Both the position numbers and the translations under genes were made by a program. Below, one piece after another: positions 51,643 to 60,606 of a stretch of DNA of 64,000 nt. Numbering within the stretch: the first letter of the stretch is position 1; every line of letters starts with the position of its first letter. Source of the DNA: Thermoanaerobaculia bacterium. Lineage in GTDB: Bacteria; Acidobacteriota; Thermoanaerobaculia; Multivoradales; Multivoraceae. The notes below the pieces were generated by a model. That model searched no databases. It was not told the DNA's origin and was given only the letters and a program-made list of their open reading frames with translations. Location: positions 1 through 64,000 of the forward strand of contig JAJDUI010000017.1 of the NCBI GenBank assembly GCA_022826745.1, given 5' to 3'.

Positions 51643-53078
51643 TCCTGGGCGCCCTTGCTCTTTCGGCGCTCGCCTGGGCCGAGACCGCGGAATGGTCGCG
51701 ATTCCGCGGCCCGAACGGCGGCGGCGCCATCGAGGCGGGCGCCCTGCCGGTCGAAGTGGGACCCGACCGCAACCTCCTCTGGCGGACGGAGATCCCGGCC
51801 GGCGACTCGTCGCCAGTGCTGAGCGCCGAGCGGATCTTCCTGACGGCCTCGGAAGGCGAGGCGCTCTACACGATCGCCCTCGACCGCGAGACCGGATCGG
51901 AGCTCTGGCGGCGCGAGGCGCCCAGGCCGCGGACCGAGACGCTCGACAACCGCAACGGGCCGGCGTCGCCGTCAGCGGTCACGGACGGCGAGCGCGTCTG
52001 GGTCTTCTTCGGCGACTTCGGCCTGCTCTGCTACACCGTCGACGGCGAAGAACTCTGGCGGCATCCCCTCGGTCCCTTCGACAACATCTACGGCATGGGC
52101 GCCTCGCCGATCCTCGCCGCCGGCAACGTGGTTCTCGCGGTCGACCAGCAGCGGGACTCCTACATCCTGGCCGTGGACGCCGGGTCCGGCGAGCCGGTCT
52201 GGCGCACCGAACGGCCGGCCGCGAGAAGCGGCCACTAGACGCCCACCCTCCACCATCCCGACGGCGGCGAACTCCAGATCGTCGTGCCGGGCTCGTTCTT
52301 CCTCACCGGCTACTCGGCCGCGACGGGCGAGCGCCTCTGGTGGGTGAGCGGCCTCTCGTTCGAGATGAAGTCCACCGCGGCGGTCGAGGACGATCTCCTC
52401 TTCATCAACGGCTACGCGATGCCGCTGAACGAGGAAGGGCGCCACGTCCGGCTCGACCCCTTCAGCGAAGTCGTCGCCGAGCACGACGGCGACGGGGACG
52501 GGAAGATCTCCCAGGACGAGGCGCCGGAGGGCCTGGTGAGCAACCTCCTGTCCTACTTCGATCTGGCGGGCGACGGCCACCTCGACGAAGGGGACTGGAC
52601 GTACTTCCAGGCGGCGCTCGACAGCCGCAACGGCATCCTCGCCATCGAACTGCCGGAGGCCGGCCTGCTAGGAGACCTGACGGCCAGCCACACACGGTGG
52701 ACCTACCACCGCAAGATCCCGCAGCTTCCGTCGCCGATCGTCGACGACGGAGTCCTCCTCATGGTCGACGACAACGGCATCACGACGACGCTCCATTCCG
52801 CGACGGGAGAGCTCATCGAGGAAGGCCGCCTCGAGGGAGCGATCGACAGCTACTACGCATCGCCGATCGTGGCGGACGACAAGTTCTACCTGCTCTCGAG
52901 GTCGGGCAAGCTCGTCGTGCTGCCGAGCAATGGTTCACTCGAGCCGCTGGCCGTCTCGGACCTCGACGACCTGGCCACGGCGACGCCGGCGGTCGACGGG
53001 ACGACGATGTACCTCCGCACGCGAAGCGCGCTGTGGGCGTTTCGGCGTTCGGCGGACGACTCGCCGGCCGACCGCTAG
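51621..53078 (+). pseudogene. PQQ-like beta-propeller protein 2, in-frame TAG
   Basis: One continuous frame of 485 codons interrupted by a single TAG at 52236-52238. The upstream half starts at TTG (51621, or 51639) with a good signal peptide, ALILGALALSALAWA, then FRGPNGGGAIEAGALPV and propeller blades (LDRETGSELWRREAP, VDGEELWRHPLGPF). Downstream of the stop the same frame continues with PDGGELQIVVPGSFFLTG and ATGERLWWVSGL, an EF-hand-like EHDGDGDGKISQDEAP and further blades. The context SGH-stop-TPT suggests a TCG Ser codon became TAG. It may be a recent nonsense mutation, a sequencing error or a readthrough stop. Confidence 0.8.
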
Positions 53079-53093
53079 ACTCCCTCCACCCCC

Positions 53094-54275
53094 ATGAACG
53101 ACACGCAGAGCGCCAGCGACCCGGGGATGTCGCCCACCCGGGCGGAGCACGCGGCCGGGTTGGCGGCGTACCAGAAAGAAGGTCTGCGCATCGCCGACGA
53201 GATCGGCAACCGGGGGCCGATTCGTCTGACTGACGGCGGCAGGCTCCATCCGGACATCCTGGCGGCGTACTGGGAGCACGGGTTCTACGTCTTCGAAGGG
53301 CTCATCGACGGCGACGAGGTGGCCGAGCTGCGCCGCGACGCGAACGAGATGCTGGAGCGCGCGCCGGTGGGTCCGGACGCGGAAGTGGACGCGCAGGGGC
53401 GCCCGGCGCTGGGGCTCGACTACGCTCGCCCGCCGTATCTCTTCGCCAAGCCTCTGGCCGACCCCTGGGGCGGCACCGGGCTTCTGAGCGGCCGTCACCC
53501 GACGCAGATGACGCAGCCCCTGCCCGACCGGGACGCGCCGGCGGACATCGTCTTCCTCATGAACTCCATGTGCCAGGCGATGCCCTCAGGATTGCGGCTC
53601 TACGGCCACCCGCTCCTCCTCGAGATTGCCGCGGCGATCAACGGCGACGACTTCGTGCCCTTCACCGACACGATCTTCGTCAAGCAGCCCGGTCTCGGCG
53701 GTTCCGTGGCGTGGCACCAGGACGGCGTCACCCACTGGGGTTCTCCCGACTGGGACGAGGGCATTCACGGCTTCAACTTCCAGGTGCAGCTCTATCCCAC
53801 GGCCCCGGCCAGCTGTCTCTGGGTGGTGCCGGGCACGCACAAACTCGGGAGGATCGACATCGAGGAGCGGGTTCGGGCGAACGGCGGAAGCGAGCAGCTC
53901 CCGGGCGCCCTGCCGCTCGTCTGCGACGCCGGCGACGTCACGATCGTCAACCGCCAGATGCTCCACGCCTCGTTCGCCAACACCTCGTCCGAGCTGCGCA
54001 TCTCGCTCACCTTCGGCTTCCACCGGCGAAGGGCCGTGGAGGGGCAGAAGGGCGCCCTGGGCGTCGAAGCCGACGAGGTCGTCCACGACGCCCAGCGCAT
54101 CTTCGATCGCTCGTCCGTGATCGCCGTGGCGATCGACGCCCGCCGGCAGCGCCGGCCCGAGGAGCGGTCGTTCGTCTACCAGCCGTTCGCCGGCCTGGAG
54201 GACGACTTCCGCTTCAACGACGAGACGTTCGAGCGCGTGATCCGCGACTACAACCTGAACGATCTGGCTATCTAG
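53094..54275 (+). CDS. phytanoyl-CoA dioxygenase-like protein 2
   Basis: A 393-residue PhyH-family Fe(II)/2-oxoglutarate oxygenase. The HxD motif is SVAWHQDGVTHWGSPDW, the distal His is in NRQMLHASFANTSSELRISL with the 2-oxoglutarate Arg. It is longer than average owing to the C-terminal DARRQRRPEERSFVYQPFAG region. It starts 15 bp after the beta-propeller frame and is followed 12 bp later by a small membrane protein, so all are probably in one transcript. Confidence 0.9.
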   Translation: MNDTQSASDPGMSPTRAEHAAGLAAYQKEGLRIADEIGNRGPIRLTDGGRLHPDILAAYWEHGFYVFEGLIDGDEVAELRRDANEMLERAPVGPDAEVDAQGRPALGLDYARPPYLFAKPLADPWGGTGLLSGRHPTQMTQPLPDRDAPADIVFLMNSMCQAMPSGLRLYGHPLLLEIAAAINGDDFVPFTDTIFVKQPGLGGSVAWHQDGVTHWGSPDWDEGIHGFNFQVQLYPTAPASCLWVVPGTHKLGRIDIEERVRANGGSEQLPGALPLVCDAGDVTIVNRQMLHASFANTSSELRISLTFGFHRRRAVEGQKGALGVEADEVVHDAQRIFDRSSVIAVAIDARRQRRPEERSFVYQPFAGLEDDFRFNDETFERVIRDYNLNDLAI

Positions 54276-54287
54276 AGGGAGGAAGCG

Positions 54288-54710
54288 ATGTCGAAACCGA
54301 CCGTGATTCGCCTTGTGGGATGCGTGCTGCTGCTGGGCGGCGCAGTACTCATGGTGAGAACGGGCTACGTCGCCGTATCGCTGGGTGTGAGTCCTATGCC
54401 GGAAGGCACTGCGACCGATCCGGCAACCATGGAGTTCTTCCGGCAGCTCACGTTCATTCGCATGTTCGCTGCAGCCGCACTCGGTTTCTCGGCCATCTGC
54501 TTCTGGGCTGGAAGTCAGCTCACGCCGACTCAGCAGACTTCTCTGTTGAAGCTGCTGGTCGGAGTCTTCACGGTGATGGGCGCAATGGCTGTCGCGCAGC
54601 AGGTCGTCTGGAATCGTGGAACGGGATGGGCCCTCGTGGGAGTCTTGTCTGCGCTGGCGCTCACCTGCCTTGTCGCAGCCGCTACGAAACGACCACGAGC
54701 CGCCGTCTAG
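54288..54710 (+). CDS. small four-helix membrane protein
   Basis: A 140-residue integral membrane protein of unknown function with four predicted helices: RLVGCVLLLGGAVLMVRTGY, MFAAAALGFSAICFWAG, LLKLLVGVFTVMGAMAVAQQ and GWALVGVLSALALTCLVAAA. GGAGGAAG precedes the ATG. Its layout resembles the small DUF4345-like proteins and the gene at 61440, but no family is assigned. Base composition is lower in GC than neighbours. Its 3' end overlaps by four bases the convergent HicB-like gene. Confidence 0.7.
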   Translation: MSKPTVIRLVGCVLLLGGAVLMVRTGYVAVSLGVSPMPEGTATDPATMEFFRQLTFIRMFAAAALGFSAICFWAGSQLTPTQQTSLLKLLVGVFTVMGAMAVAQQVVWNRGTGWALVGVLSALALTCLVAAATKRPRAAV

Positions 54711-54970
54711 CAAGCCGCGCTTTCTGGGCGATCTGAAACCAGCGGCACGACCGTGGGCCGCTGCTCGTCGGCGGGCGACGGTTCGGGCAGAGGGCCGCCT
54801 TCGCGTATCGTCGTCGCGATCAACTCCCGCAGCAGATCCCTGGCTTCGGCCAGCGCCTCCTCTCTCGTGGCGCCGTCCGTGGCGCCCCAGCCAAAGTCCG
54901 GAAACGAAACGACGTGGCGTCCGTCTTCGTCGCGTTCGACATCTGCGGGATAGTTGTAACCGTCCGGCAT
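54707..54970 (-). CDS. HicB-type antitoxin, no HicA
   Basis: An 87-residue protein starting MPDGYNYPADVERDEDGRHV with GAGGAGA before the ATG. The HicB fold is clear: VVSFPDFGWGATDGATREEA, then EALAEARDLLRELIATTIRE, and a disordered tail. There is no HicA-like gene; the partner upstream (22 bp) is a HigA-like antitoxin, giving an antitoxin-only pair. Confidence 0.82.
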   Translation of the reverse strand: MPDGYNYPADVERDEDGRHVVSFPDFGWGATDGATREEALAEARDLLRELIATTIREGGPLPEPSPADEQRPTVVPLVSDRPESAAC

Positions 54971-54992
54971 CGGGTTCTCCTCGAAGGCGACC

Positions 54993-55256
54993 TTAGGCCG
55001 CCGTCTCGGCCCGCCGGGCTCTCGCGAGATCGTAGGCGCCTTGCATGCGTACCCAGTGTCCAGCGTCGCTCCAGCCGAGCCGTTCCAAGGCCAACGCCAA
55101 CCGAGGTGAAACGCCGGCCCGGCCATTGACGACGCGGGAGAGCGTGTTCCGGGTAACACCGAGTCGGGAGGCCGCGTCCGAGACCGTCCAGCCCTCGGTC
55201 TCTATCGCGTCCCGAATGATCTCGCCGGGGTGTGCGGGGTCGTACATGGCGCTCAC
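54993..55256 (-). CDS. higA: HigA-family antitoxin, no HigB
   Basis: An 87-residue XRE-family antidote with the HigA signature MYDPAHPGEIIRDAIETEGW followed by SDAASRLGVTRNTLSRVVNG and RAGVSPRLALALERLG. The start could be GTG at 55256 (GGAGGG seven bases upstream) or ATG three codons later. HigB normally lies directly upstream; here only 65 bp separate it from the next gene, with no toxin frame. Leads the HicB-like gene in the same operon. Confidence 0.87.
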   Translation of the reverse strand: MSAMYDPAHPGEIIRDAIETEGWTVSDAASRLGVTRNTLSRVVNGRAGVSPRLALALERLGWSDAGHWVRMQGAYDLARARRAETAA

Positions 55257-55321
55257 AGCGTTGCCCTCCCCAGTAGTAGTCGATCGAATCCACGCATCGA
55301 CCGCCTCTACAGGAGAGCAGC

Positions 55322-56530
55322 TTACCGATCTGGAGGCGCCGCCGCGACGTAGTCGACCAGGCCGTTCAGCATCTCGTCGGTGGATTCCAGGCCCCACCTG
55401 ACGTCGACCGTCGGGTCGGGGTTGCTGGGGTTGCCGGCCGAGTTGTCGAAGACGGCCTTCACATGGACCCGCGTCCCGGCCGGCAGCCGGATCGGCTCGG
55501 CCAACTGGTAGGTCGTCTGCCAGTTGAAGTCGTAGCGGCTGACCCGGAGCAGGTCCCTGGTGCTGCCGTCCGGAAGCTCCGCGCTGAAGTGCATGGACTT
55601 TCCGCGGTAGTGCATGTGCGGCGTGAAGGCGCGAACTTCGACGTCTTCCTCGAAGACGCGGCTCGCCTCCGCTTCGTAGTTCGGGTCGCCCGCCGGGAGG
55701 TGGATGCCCGCGTTCCAGACCGGCAGGGTGATCAGTTCCTTCTCGACTTCTTCGGGCTCGGCGAACCATAGACCGATGCGGCTGCTGTCGATCGCCGCCT
55801 CGCCGCTCGGGTGGTAGTGGAAGTCGCCGATCAGCTTGCGGCCCTTCTGCAGCAGGCGGGCGGACCCCGCCGGGAACTCGTAGGGCTTGCTGCCCGCGGT
55901 CCAGGCGGCCATCCAGCTTTCCTGGAAGGTCGCGCCCTCGGCTGCTCGCCAGAGAATGAAGTGATGGAGCACGTTGCGGTCTCCAGGCTTGATCTCGACC
56001 GCGCGGATCCAGCGATCCTCGTCGAATCCGGTCGTGATGGGCACGTCGCGGAACTCGTCCGGTCCCTCCGCGGTCACTTCGTGGGGATCGAACTCGAACA
56101 CCCAGTCCGGTTCTCCGAAGGCCCACTCGCCTTCGGTTTCCGGCCGCACATGGACCGGCTCGTCGCCTTCGCCGCGGGGCGCGCCGTTCGCCGTCCAGCG
56201 GACGATCGCCGCGACTTCGTCCTCGCTCAGGCTGATGTCGTTCAACCAGGGCCCGTAGCCCGGATCAGCGTCCCAGGGCGGCATGTCCCCGTTCTCGACC
56301 GCACGGGCGATGGACCGGGCCCACGGCCGCACTTCGCGGTAGGTACGCAGCGACATCGGCCCGATCTCGCCGGGCTGGTGGCAGGAGACGCAGTTGGCGT
56401 GGAGGATCGGCGCCACGTCGTCGACGAACGTGGGCTGATCGACGCTGAGGCCGGCGGCAATGGCCGGCGCCAGAAGGAAGATTGTTGCCGTGGCGCCCGC
56501 AACGCGGGCCACGCGCGTAGCCAGGTTCAT
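55322..56530 (-). CDS. cytochrome c - copper monooxygenase-like exported protein
   Basis: A 402-residue secreted protein with signal peptide (VAGATATIFLLAPAIAAG), a c-type heme motif C47-V-S-C50-H51 in an N-terminal cytochrome domain, and a C-terminal part resembling type II ascorbate-dependent copper monooxygenases (peptidyl-glycine/dopamine hydroxylase fold): NVLHHFILWRA, GDFHYHPSGEAAI and FTPHMHYRGKSMHF hold likely copper His ligands. Electrons could pass from heme to copper. Substrate unknown. Similar fusions are frequent in acidobacterial and planctomycete genomes. Confidence 0.83.
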   Translation of the reverse strand: MNLATRVARVAGATATIFLLAPAIAAGLSVDQPTFVDDVAPILHANCVSCHQPGEIGPMSLRTYREVRPWARSIARAVENGDMPPWDADPGYGPWLNDISLSEDEVAAIVRWTANGAPRGEGDEPVHVRPETEGEWAFGEPDWVFEFDPHEVTAEGPDEFRDVPITTGFDEDRWIRAVEIKPGDRNVLHHFILWRAAEGATFQESWMAAWTAGSKPYEFPAGSARLLQKGRKLIGDFHYHPSGEAAIDSSRIGLWFAEPEEVEKELITLPVWNAGIHLPAGDPNYEAEASRVFEEDVEVRAFTPHMHYRGKSMHFSAELPDGSTRDLLRVSRYDFNWQTTYQLAEPIRLPAGTRVHVKAVFDNSAGNPSNPDPTVDVRWGLESTDEMLNGLVDYVAAAPPDR

Positions 56531-56629
56531 CGGGGGCTCTCCGAAGATGCTTGGAGGAGGGCGGGTCCAAGGCCCCAAGCCACTCTACCCGATGCGCCCG
56601 GAGGCGCCGTTTCCGGCGGCGCTTACAGG

Positions 56630-57778
56630 TCAGCGATACGACTTGACCGGCGGCAGCCGCGCCCCCGTCTCGCCCGGCGGCTTCTCGCCGGCGACGACCG
56701 GGAGCCGCAGCGTGCCGATGCCGTCGATCGACGCCTCGACGACCTCGCCCGGCTTGAGGAAGCGATCTTCCGGCCCGCGGGTCGCGGCCGCTCCGGCGGC
56801 CGTGCCGCCCGAGGTGCCGTTGTTGATCACGTCACCCGGGTAGAGGGTGATGATCGACGATCCGTACTCGATCAGCTCCCACAGCGAGTGGATCATGTCG
56901 CCGGCGCGCGCCTCCTGAAGCAGGGTGCCGTCGACGCTGAGAGTCTGCCGGAGGTTCTCCATCGGATCGCCGTAGAACTCGCGCGGCACGATCCACGGGC
57001 CCTGCGGCGCGAAGGTGTCGTGCCCCTTGCCGACGAACCAGTCACTGCGGATGGGGTTGCCCCCCGGCGGCCGCCCGCCGCGGTCGGAGACGTCGATGGA
57101 GACCATGTAACCGAAGACGTGGTCCTGGGCCTCGGCGGCGGAGACGTACCTCGCCGTCCGTCCGATCACCGCGCCCAGCTCGACTTCCCAGTCCGTGCGA
57201 TCGCGGCCGTAGGGGATCACGATCTCGTCGCCGCTGCCGACGACGGCGCCTCGGGACGGCTTGAGAAAGAGATACGGGACGCCACGGTTCTCGCGGCGCT
57301 GGCGCCGGGCCGCGGCTCGCCCTTCCTCGGTTCCCGATTCGTTGACGTGACTGTAGAAGTTGACGGCGGCGTTCAGGATCTTCCCCGGATACATGATCGG
57401 CGGCCGGATCCTGAGTTCGTCGACCGCGTGGACGTATGCCGGCGCCTCGCTCCCGAGGAGATCGTTCCCGACGAGGTGGTTCACGATCTCGTACAGGCGG
57501 TACTTGAGGCCGTACTCGTAGCGGCCGATCAGCTCGAGCATGTCCTCCGGCATCGGCATCACGGGAAAGGCGGGATCGGACTCGAGTCCCCGGTTCGCCT
57601 CGGCGATGTCGACCACCAGGCTGTCCCGCAGGACGAGGCCGACGCGCGGCACGCCGTCGATGTCGAAGGTTCCGACCTTGAAGGGCTCGGCCGATTCCGT
57701 GGCCTGGCTGAAAGTGGCGGTCGCGCTCACCAGGGCGACCAGGAAACCGGCGAGCGGACACCAACGAAGTTCACGCAT
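56630..57778 (-). CDS. exported fumarylacetoacetate hydrolase-family protein
   Basis: A 382-residue FAH-fold protein with an apparent signal peptide (CPLAGFLVALVSATATFSQA), unusual for this normally cytoplasmic family. The catalytic and metal motifs are retained: WEVELGAVIGRTARYVS, YMVSIDVSDRGGR, VGKGHDTFAPQGPWIV and YPGDVINNGTSGGTAAG. GAGGAAG precedes the chosen ATG. It would hydrolyse a C-C bond in a 1,3-diketo acid or similar. It points away from TonB receptor 3, so both may respond to one signal. Confidence 0.87.
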   Translation of the reverse strand: MRELRWCPLAGFLVALVSATATFSQATESAEPFKVGTFDIDGVPRVGLVLRDSLVVDIAEANRGLESDPAFPVMPMPEDMLELIGRYEYGLKYRLYEIVNHLVGNDLLGSEAPAYVHAVDELRIRPPIMYPGKILNAAVNFYSHVNESGTEEGRAAARRQRRENRGVPYLFLKPSRGAVVGSGDEIVIPYGRDRTDWEVELGAVIGRTARYVSAAEAQDHVFGYMVSIDVSDRGGRPPGGNPIRSDWFVGKGHDTFAPQGPWIVPREFYGDPMENLRQTLSVDGTLLQEARAGDMIHSLWELIEYGSSIITLYPGDVINNGTSGGTAAGAAATRGPEDRFLKPGEVVEASIDGIGTLRLPVVAGEKPPGETGARLPPVKSYR

Positions 57779-57857
57779 GGTTCTCTTCCTCATGGAACAC
57801 GATCGACGACGGGCCTGTGCGATGGAGCGACGAGTCTAGCTTCGAGGCGGGCGGAGC

Positions 57858-57876
57858 CCACGACGTTCCATCGTGG
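57858..57876. promoter_or_regulatory. inverted repeat upstream of TonB receptor 3
   Basis: CCACGA, seven-base spacer, TCGTGG: a perfect 6-bp-arm dyad in the 140-bp gap between the divergent FAH and TonB receptor genes. It immediately precedes the TACAGT box at 57877-57882. It would suit a repressor or activator site; the protein is unknown. Confidence 0.4.
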
Positions 57877-57890
57877 TACAGTGTTTGAGA
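57874..57890 (+). promoter_or_regulatory. candidate promoter of TonB receptor 3
   Basis: GTGGTACAGTGTTTGAG, whose TACAGT core fits a -10 box 37 bases before the GTG start. The pattern TGGTACAnTGTTTnA is shared with the site at 31969-31987. No clear -35 was found. Confidence 0.4.
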
Positions 57891-57918
57891 TTCCAACAGG
57901 GTTCTGGAGGGAAAAATC

Positions 57919-60606
57919 GTGAGAACCACCGCCACCAGGTCCTCTATCTGGACCTTCGCCATCGCCCTCTGCGCACTGCCGCTCCTGGCAGACGGCCCGC
58001 AGACATCGACCATCGACGGCACGATAAGCGACGCCCAGGGCGACGGCCTGCCCGGCGTCACCGTGACCCTGACCGGCCCTCAGAACACGAGGACCGAGAT
58101 CACCGACGCCAACGGCGACTACCGCTTCGCCCTTCTCCAGGCGGGTGACTACACCGTCACCGCCGACCTGGAGGGCCTGGGCTCGGTCGAGCGGGCGGTC
58201 GTCCTCGAACTCGGGAAGCGCGAGGACGTCGACCTCACGCTCGGCGCCACGGCCGAGGAGATCACCGTCACCTCGGAGGCGGCGCTGGTCACGAAGTACG
58301 ACACCGGCGCCGTCACCGCCCTCGGGGCAGAGGCGCTCCAGCACGTCCCTCAGGCCACCCGCAACTACTGGTCGAACATGAAGCTGATGGCCGGCGTCGT
58401 GTCGTACAAACAGGAGTTCGATCAGGGACCCGGGGTCAACGGCGGTATCACCCAGGAGAACGTCGTCTTCATCGACGGCGTCGACATCTCCCACAATCGT
58501 CGCGGCGGCGAGCTCAGCTTCTACCTTCCGTCGACCGTGGTCGCCGAGAACAGGATGGAGTCCGCCGGCTTCAGCGCCGAGTACGGCCGAGGGATCAGCG
58601 GCGTGCTGAACACGACGATCAAGACCGGAACGAACGAGTTCCACGGCGACTTCCTCTACATCGGCCAGAACCCGGCGTGGCGCTCCGAGAACTGGCTTGA
58701 GATGGAGCGGCCGGATTCCATGATCAACAGCTACGAAACCGGTCTCGGTGGGCCGCTCTTCCGCGACAAGGCCTGGTTCTATGCCTCCCTGAGCGAAATG
58801 AACGACAACCGGCTCGACCTGACCCGCGACGGCAACACGATCAATACGAACCGCACGGCGGAGCCCCTCGTCGGCAAGGTCAACACCCAGCCCAACGACC
58901 GTCACCAGCTTGCGTTGACCGCGATCGACTCCCCGTCGGACCGCCTCAATCCACCCGGGTCGGCCGGCGACATCTACTCGGTCACCAGGAGTGGCTGGAA
59001 CAACAGGGTCCAGACCCTGACCTGGAGCTTCGCCCTGACCAACTCGGCGTTCCTCGAAGTCAAGGCCGCCAACCGCGAGCTACAGACAGCCCGCATTGGT
59101 TCCCCGCCGGCAGAGATCCTTCCCGGCGCGTCTCCCGACACACCCGACGGCAACAACTTCCGCTACCGGGATCTCGCCGACGGTCGGCGCTACAACGCTC
59201 CCGTGCAGCGCCTTGGCGCCGGGGGAAACGACTTTCCGCGCGATCAGGCGAACGCCTCGCTGACCTTCTTCAGGGGCAAGCACGAGCTCAAGGCCGGCAT
59301 CGACGTCCAGGACGTCACCTTTTCGACGATCGTGAGCATCGACACCGAGTATCGCGGCCGCGGCTACGGCCGCTCGATACCAGGCGGCTACGAGAGCCCG
59401 GTCAACAAGCGGGTCTTCGACTGCCCCTCCCCTTGCGAAACCGCTTTCACCAGTGACCTGGGTGCTCTCTATCTCCAGGACCGAATCACGGTCGGCGACC
59501 GCCTCACCGTCAGCCTCGGTCTGCGCCAGGACACCCAGGACATCTACAACAACCTCGGCCAGAGTGTCATGGACTTCCAGAAAGTGGCGCCACGCCTGTC
59601 GGCGGTCTACGACGTCAACGCCGACGGCAGGATGCTGGTGAAGGCATCCGCCGGACGCTACTTCGACTACATCGGCCTCGGCGTCGTCTTCACGGAGTTC
59701 ACGGCCGGCGCCAATGGCGAGAACGCCTACACGCAGTACGGGTGGAATCCGGAGACCCAGCTCTACGACGTCTTCCAGCGTCGCGTCGAGGCCCGCGACC
59801 CCCTGGCCTCCTCCGTCGAGCCCTACTACAAGGACGAGATCTCGATGGGCTTCGACTGGCAGTTTTCGAACAACTGGGTCTTCAAGTCGCGCGTGACCTC
59901 ATGGGAGATGGAGAACATGTTCCACAGCACGCTGCAGTTCGACGAGCAGGGCGCGGTCGTTCGCGACCTGAGAAACTGGCCGCAGAACAGGCGCCAGTAC
60001 GAGGGCATCCTGTTCCAGCTCAACCGGGCGTTCCGCGACGGCTGGTCGCTGCAGATGAACTACGCGAGGGACTGGAACGAAGGCAACAACGAGTCCCGGA
60101 ACGACAACGACGACCACCTGGAAGGCTTCGGCGGCATCGAGGTTTCGACCGGGATTCTCAATCCCACCAGTGGCCCCAACTGGTTCGGGTCCATCAGCTA
60201 CCAGCGGGACTACATCGTCAACGTCGTCGGCATGAAGCGCTGGACGTTCGGTCGCCATGACCTGATGACCAGTGTCAGCGCACATCTGTCCGACGGCGAG
60301 CCCTGGGGATTGCAGCCCGCCACCCAGGTCAGGCACCCGGTGTCCGGCCAGACGATCACCACGACGACTCTCCGCGAGAAAAGGGGCACCAACCGGCTCG
60401 ACGACTTCTTTACCCTCAACCTGAACGCCACCTACCAGTTCCCGATCAGGGGCGGAGTGCAAGGCATCATCGGCGGCGAGGTGGCCAACGTCACGAACGA
60501 GCAGACGGTGATCTGGATCAACACCAGGAACGGCAATCCTCTCGGCTCCCTCGACGCCTACCAGTACACGCGGGAGTTCCGCCTCAAGGTCGGCGTCCGC
60601 TTCTGA
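57919..60606 (+). CDS. TonB-dependent receptor 3, Oar-like
   Basis: An 895-residue receptor starting at GTG with GGAGGG upstream. After a signal peptide (WTFAIALCALPLLADG) comes a carboxypeptidase-regulatory-like domain (GTISDAQGDGLPGVTVTLTG, AGDYTVTADLEGLGSVERAV), then a plug (VVFIDGVDISHNRRGGELSF, RGISGVLNTTIKTGTNEFHG) and a barrel. The final strand EFRLKVGVRF ends in Phe as expected. This layout is that of the Oar-like receptors common in Acidobacteriota. Ligand unknown. Its 3' end overlaps by 23 bases the convergent PhyH gene. Confidence 0.93.
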   Translation: MRTTATRSSIWTFAIALCALPLLADGPQTSTIDGTISDAQGDGLPGVTVTLTGPQNTRTEITDANGDYRFALLQAGDYTVTADLEGLGSVERAVVLELGKREDVDLTLGATAEEITVTSEAALVTKYDTGAVTALGAEALQHVPQATRNYWSNMKLMAGVVSYKQEFDQGPGVNGGITQENVVFIDGVDISHNRRGGELSFYLPSTVVAENRMESAGFSAEYGRGISGVLNTTIKTGTNEFHGDFLYIGQNPAWRSENWLEMERPDSMINSYETGLGGPLFRDKAWFYASLSEMNDNRLDLTRDGNTINTNRTAEPLVGKVNTQPNDRHQLALTAIDSPSDRLNPPGSAGDIYSVTRSGWNNRVQTLTWSFALTNSAFLEVKAANRELQTARIGSPPAEILPGASPDTPDGNNFRYRDLADGRRYNAPVQRLGAGGNDFPRDQANASLTFFRGKHELKAGIDVQDVTFSTIVSIDTEYRGRGYGRSIPGGYESPVNKRVFDCPSPCETAFTSDLGALYLQDRITVGDRLTVSLGLRQDTQDIYNNLGQSVMDFQKVAPRLSAVYDVNADGRMLVKASAGRYFDYIGLGVVFTEFTAGANGENAYTQYGWNPETQLYDVFQRRVEARDPLASSVEPYYKDEISMGFDWQFSNNWVFKSRVTSWEMENMFHSTLQFDEQGAVVRDLRNWPQNRRQYEGILFQLNRAFRDGWSLQMNYARDWNEGNNESRNDNDDHLEGFGGIEVSTGILNPTSGPNWFGSISYQRDYIVNVVGMKRWTFGRHDLMTSVSAHLSDGEPWGLQPATQVRHPVSGQTITTTTLREKRGTNRLDDFFTLNLNATYQFPIRGGVQGIIGGEVANVTNEQTVIWINTRNGNPLGSLDAYQYTREFRLKVGVRF

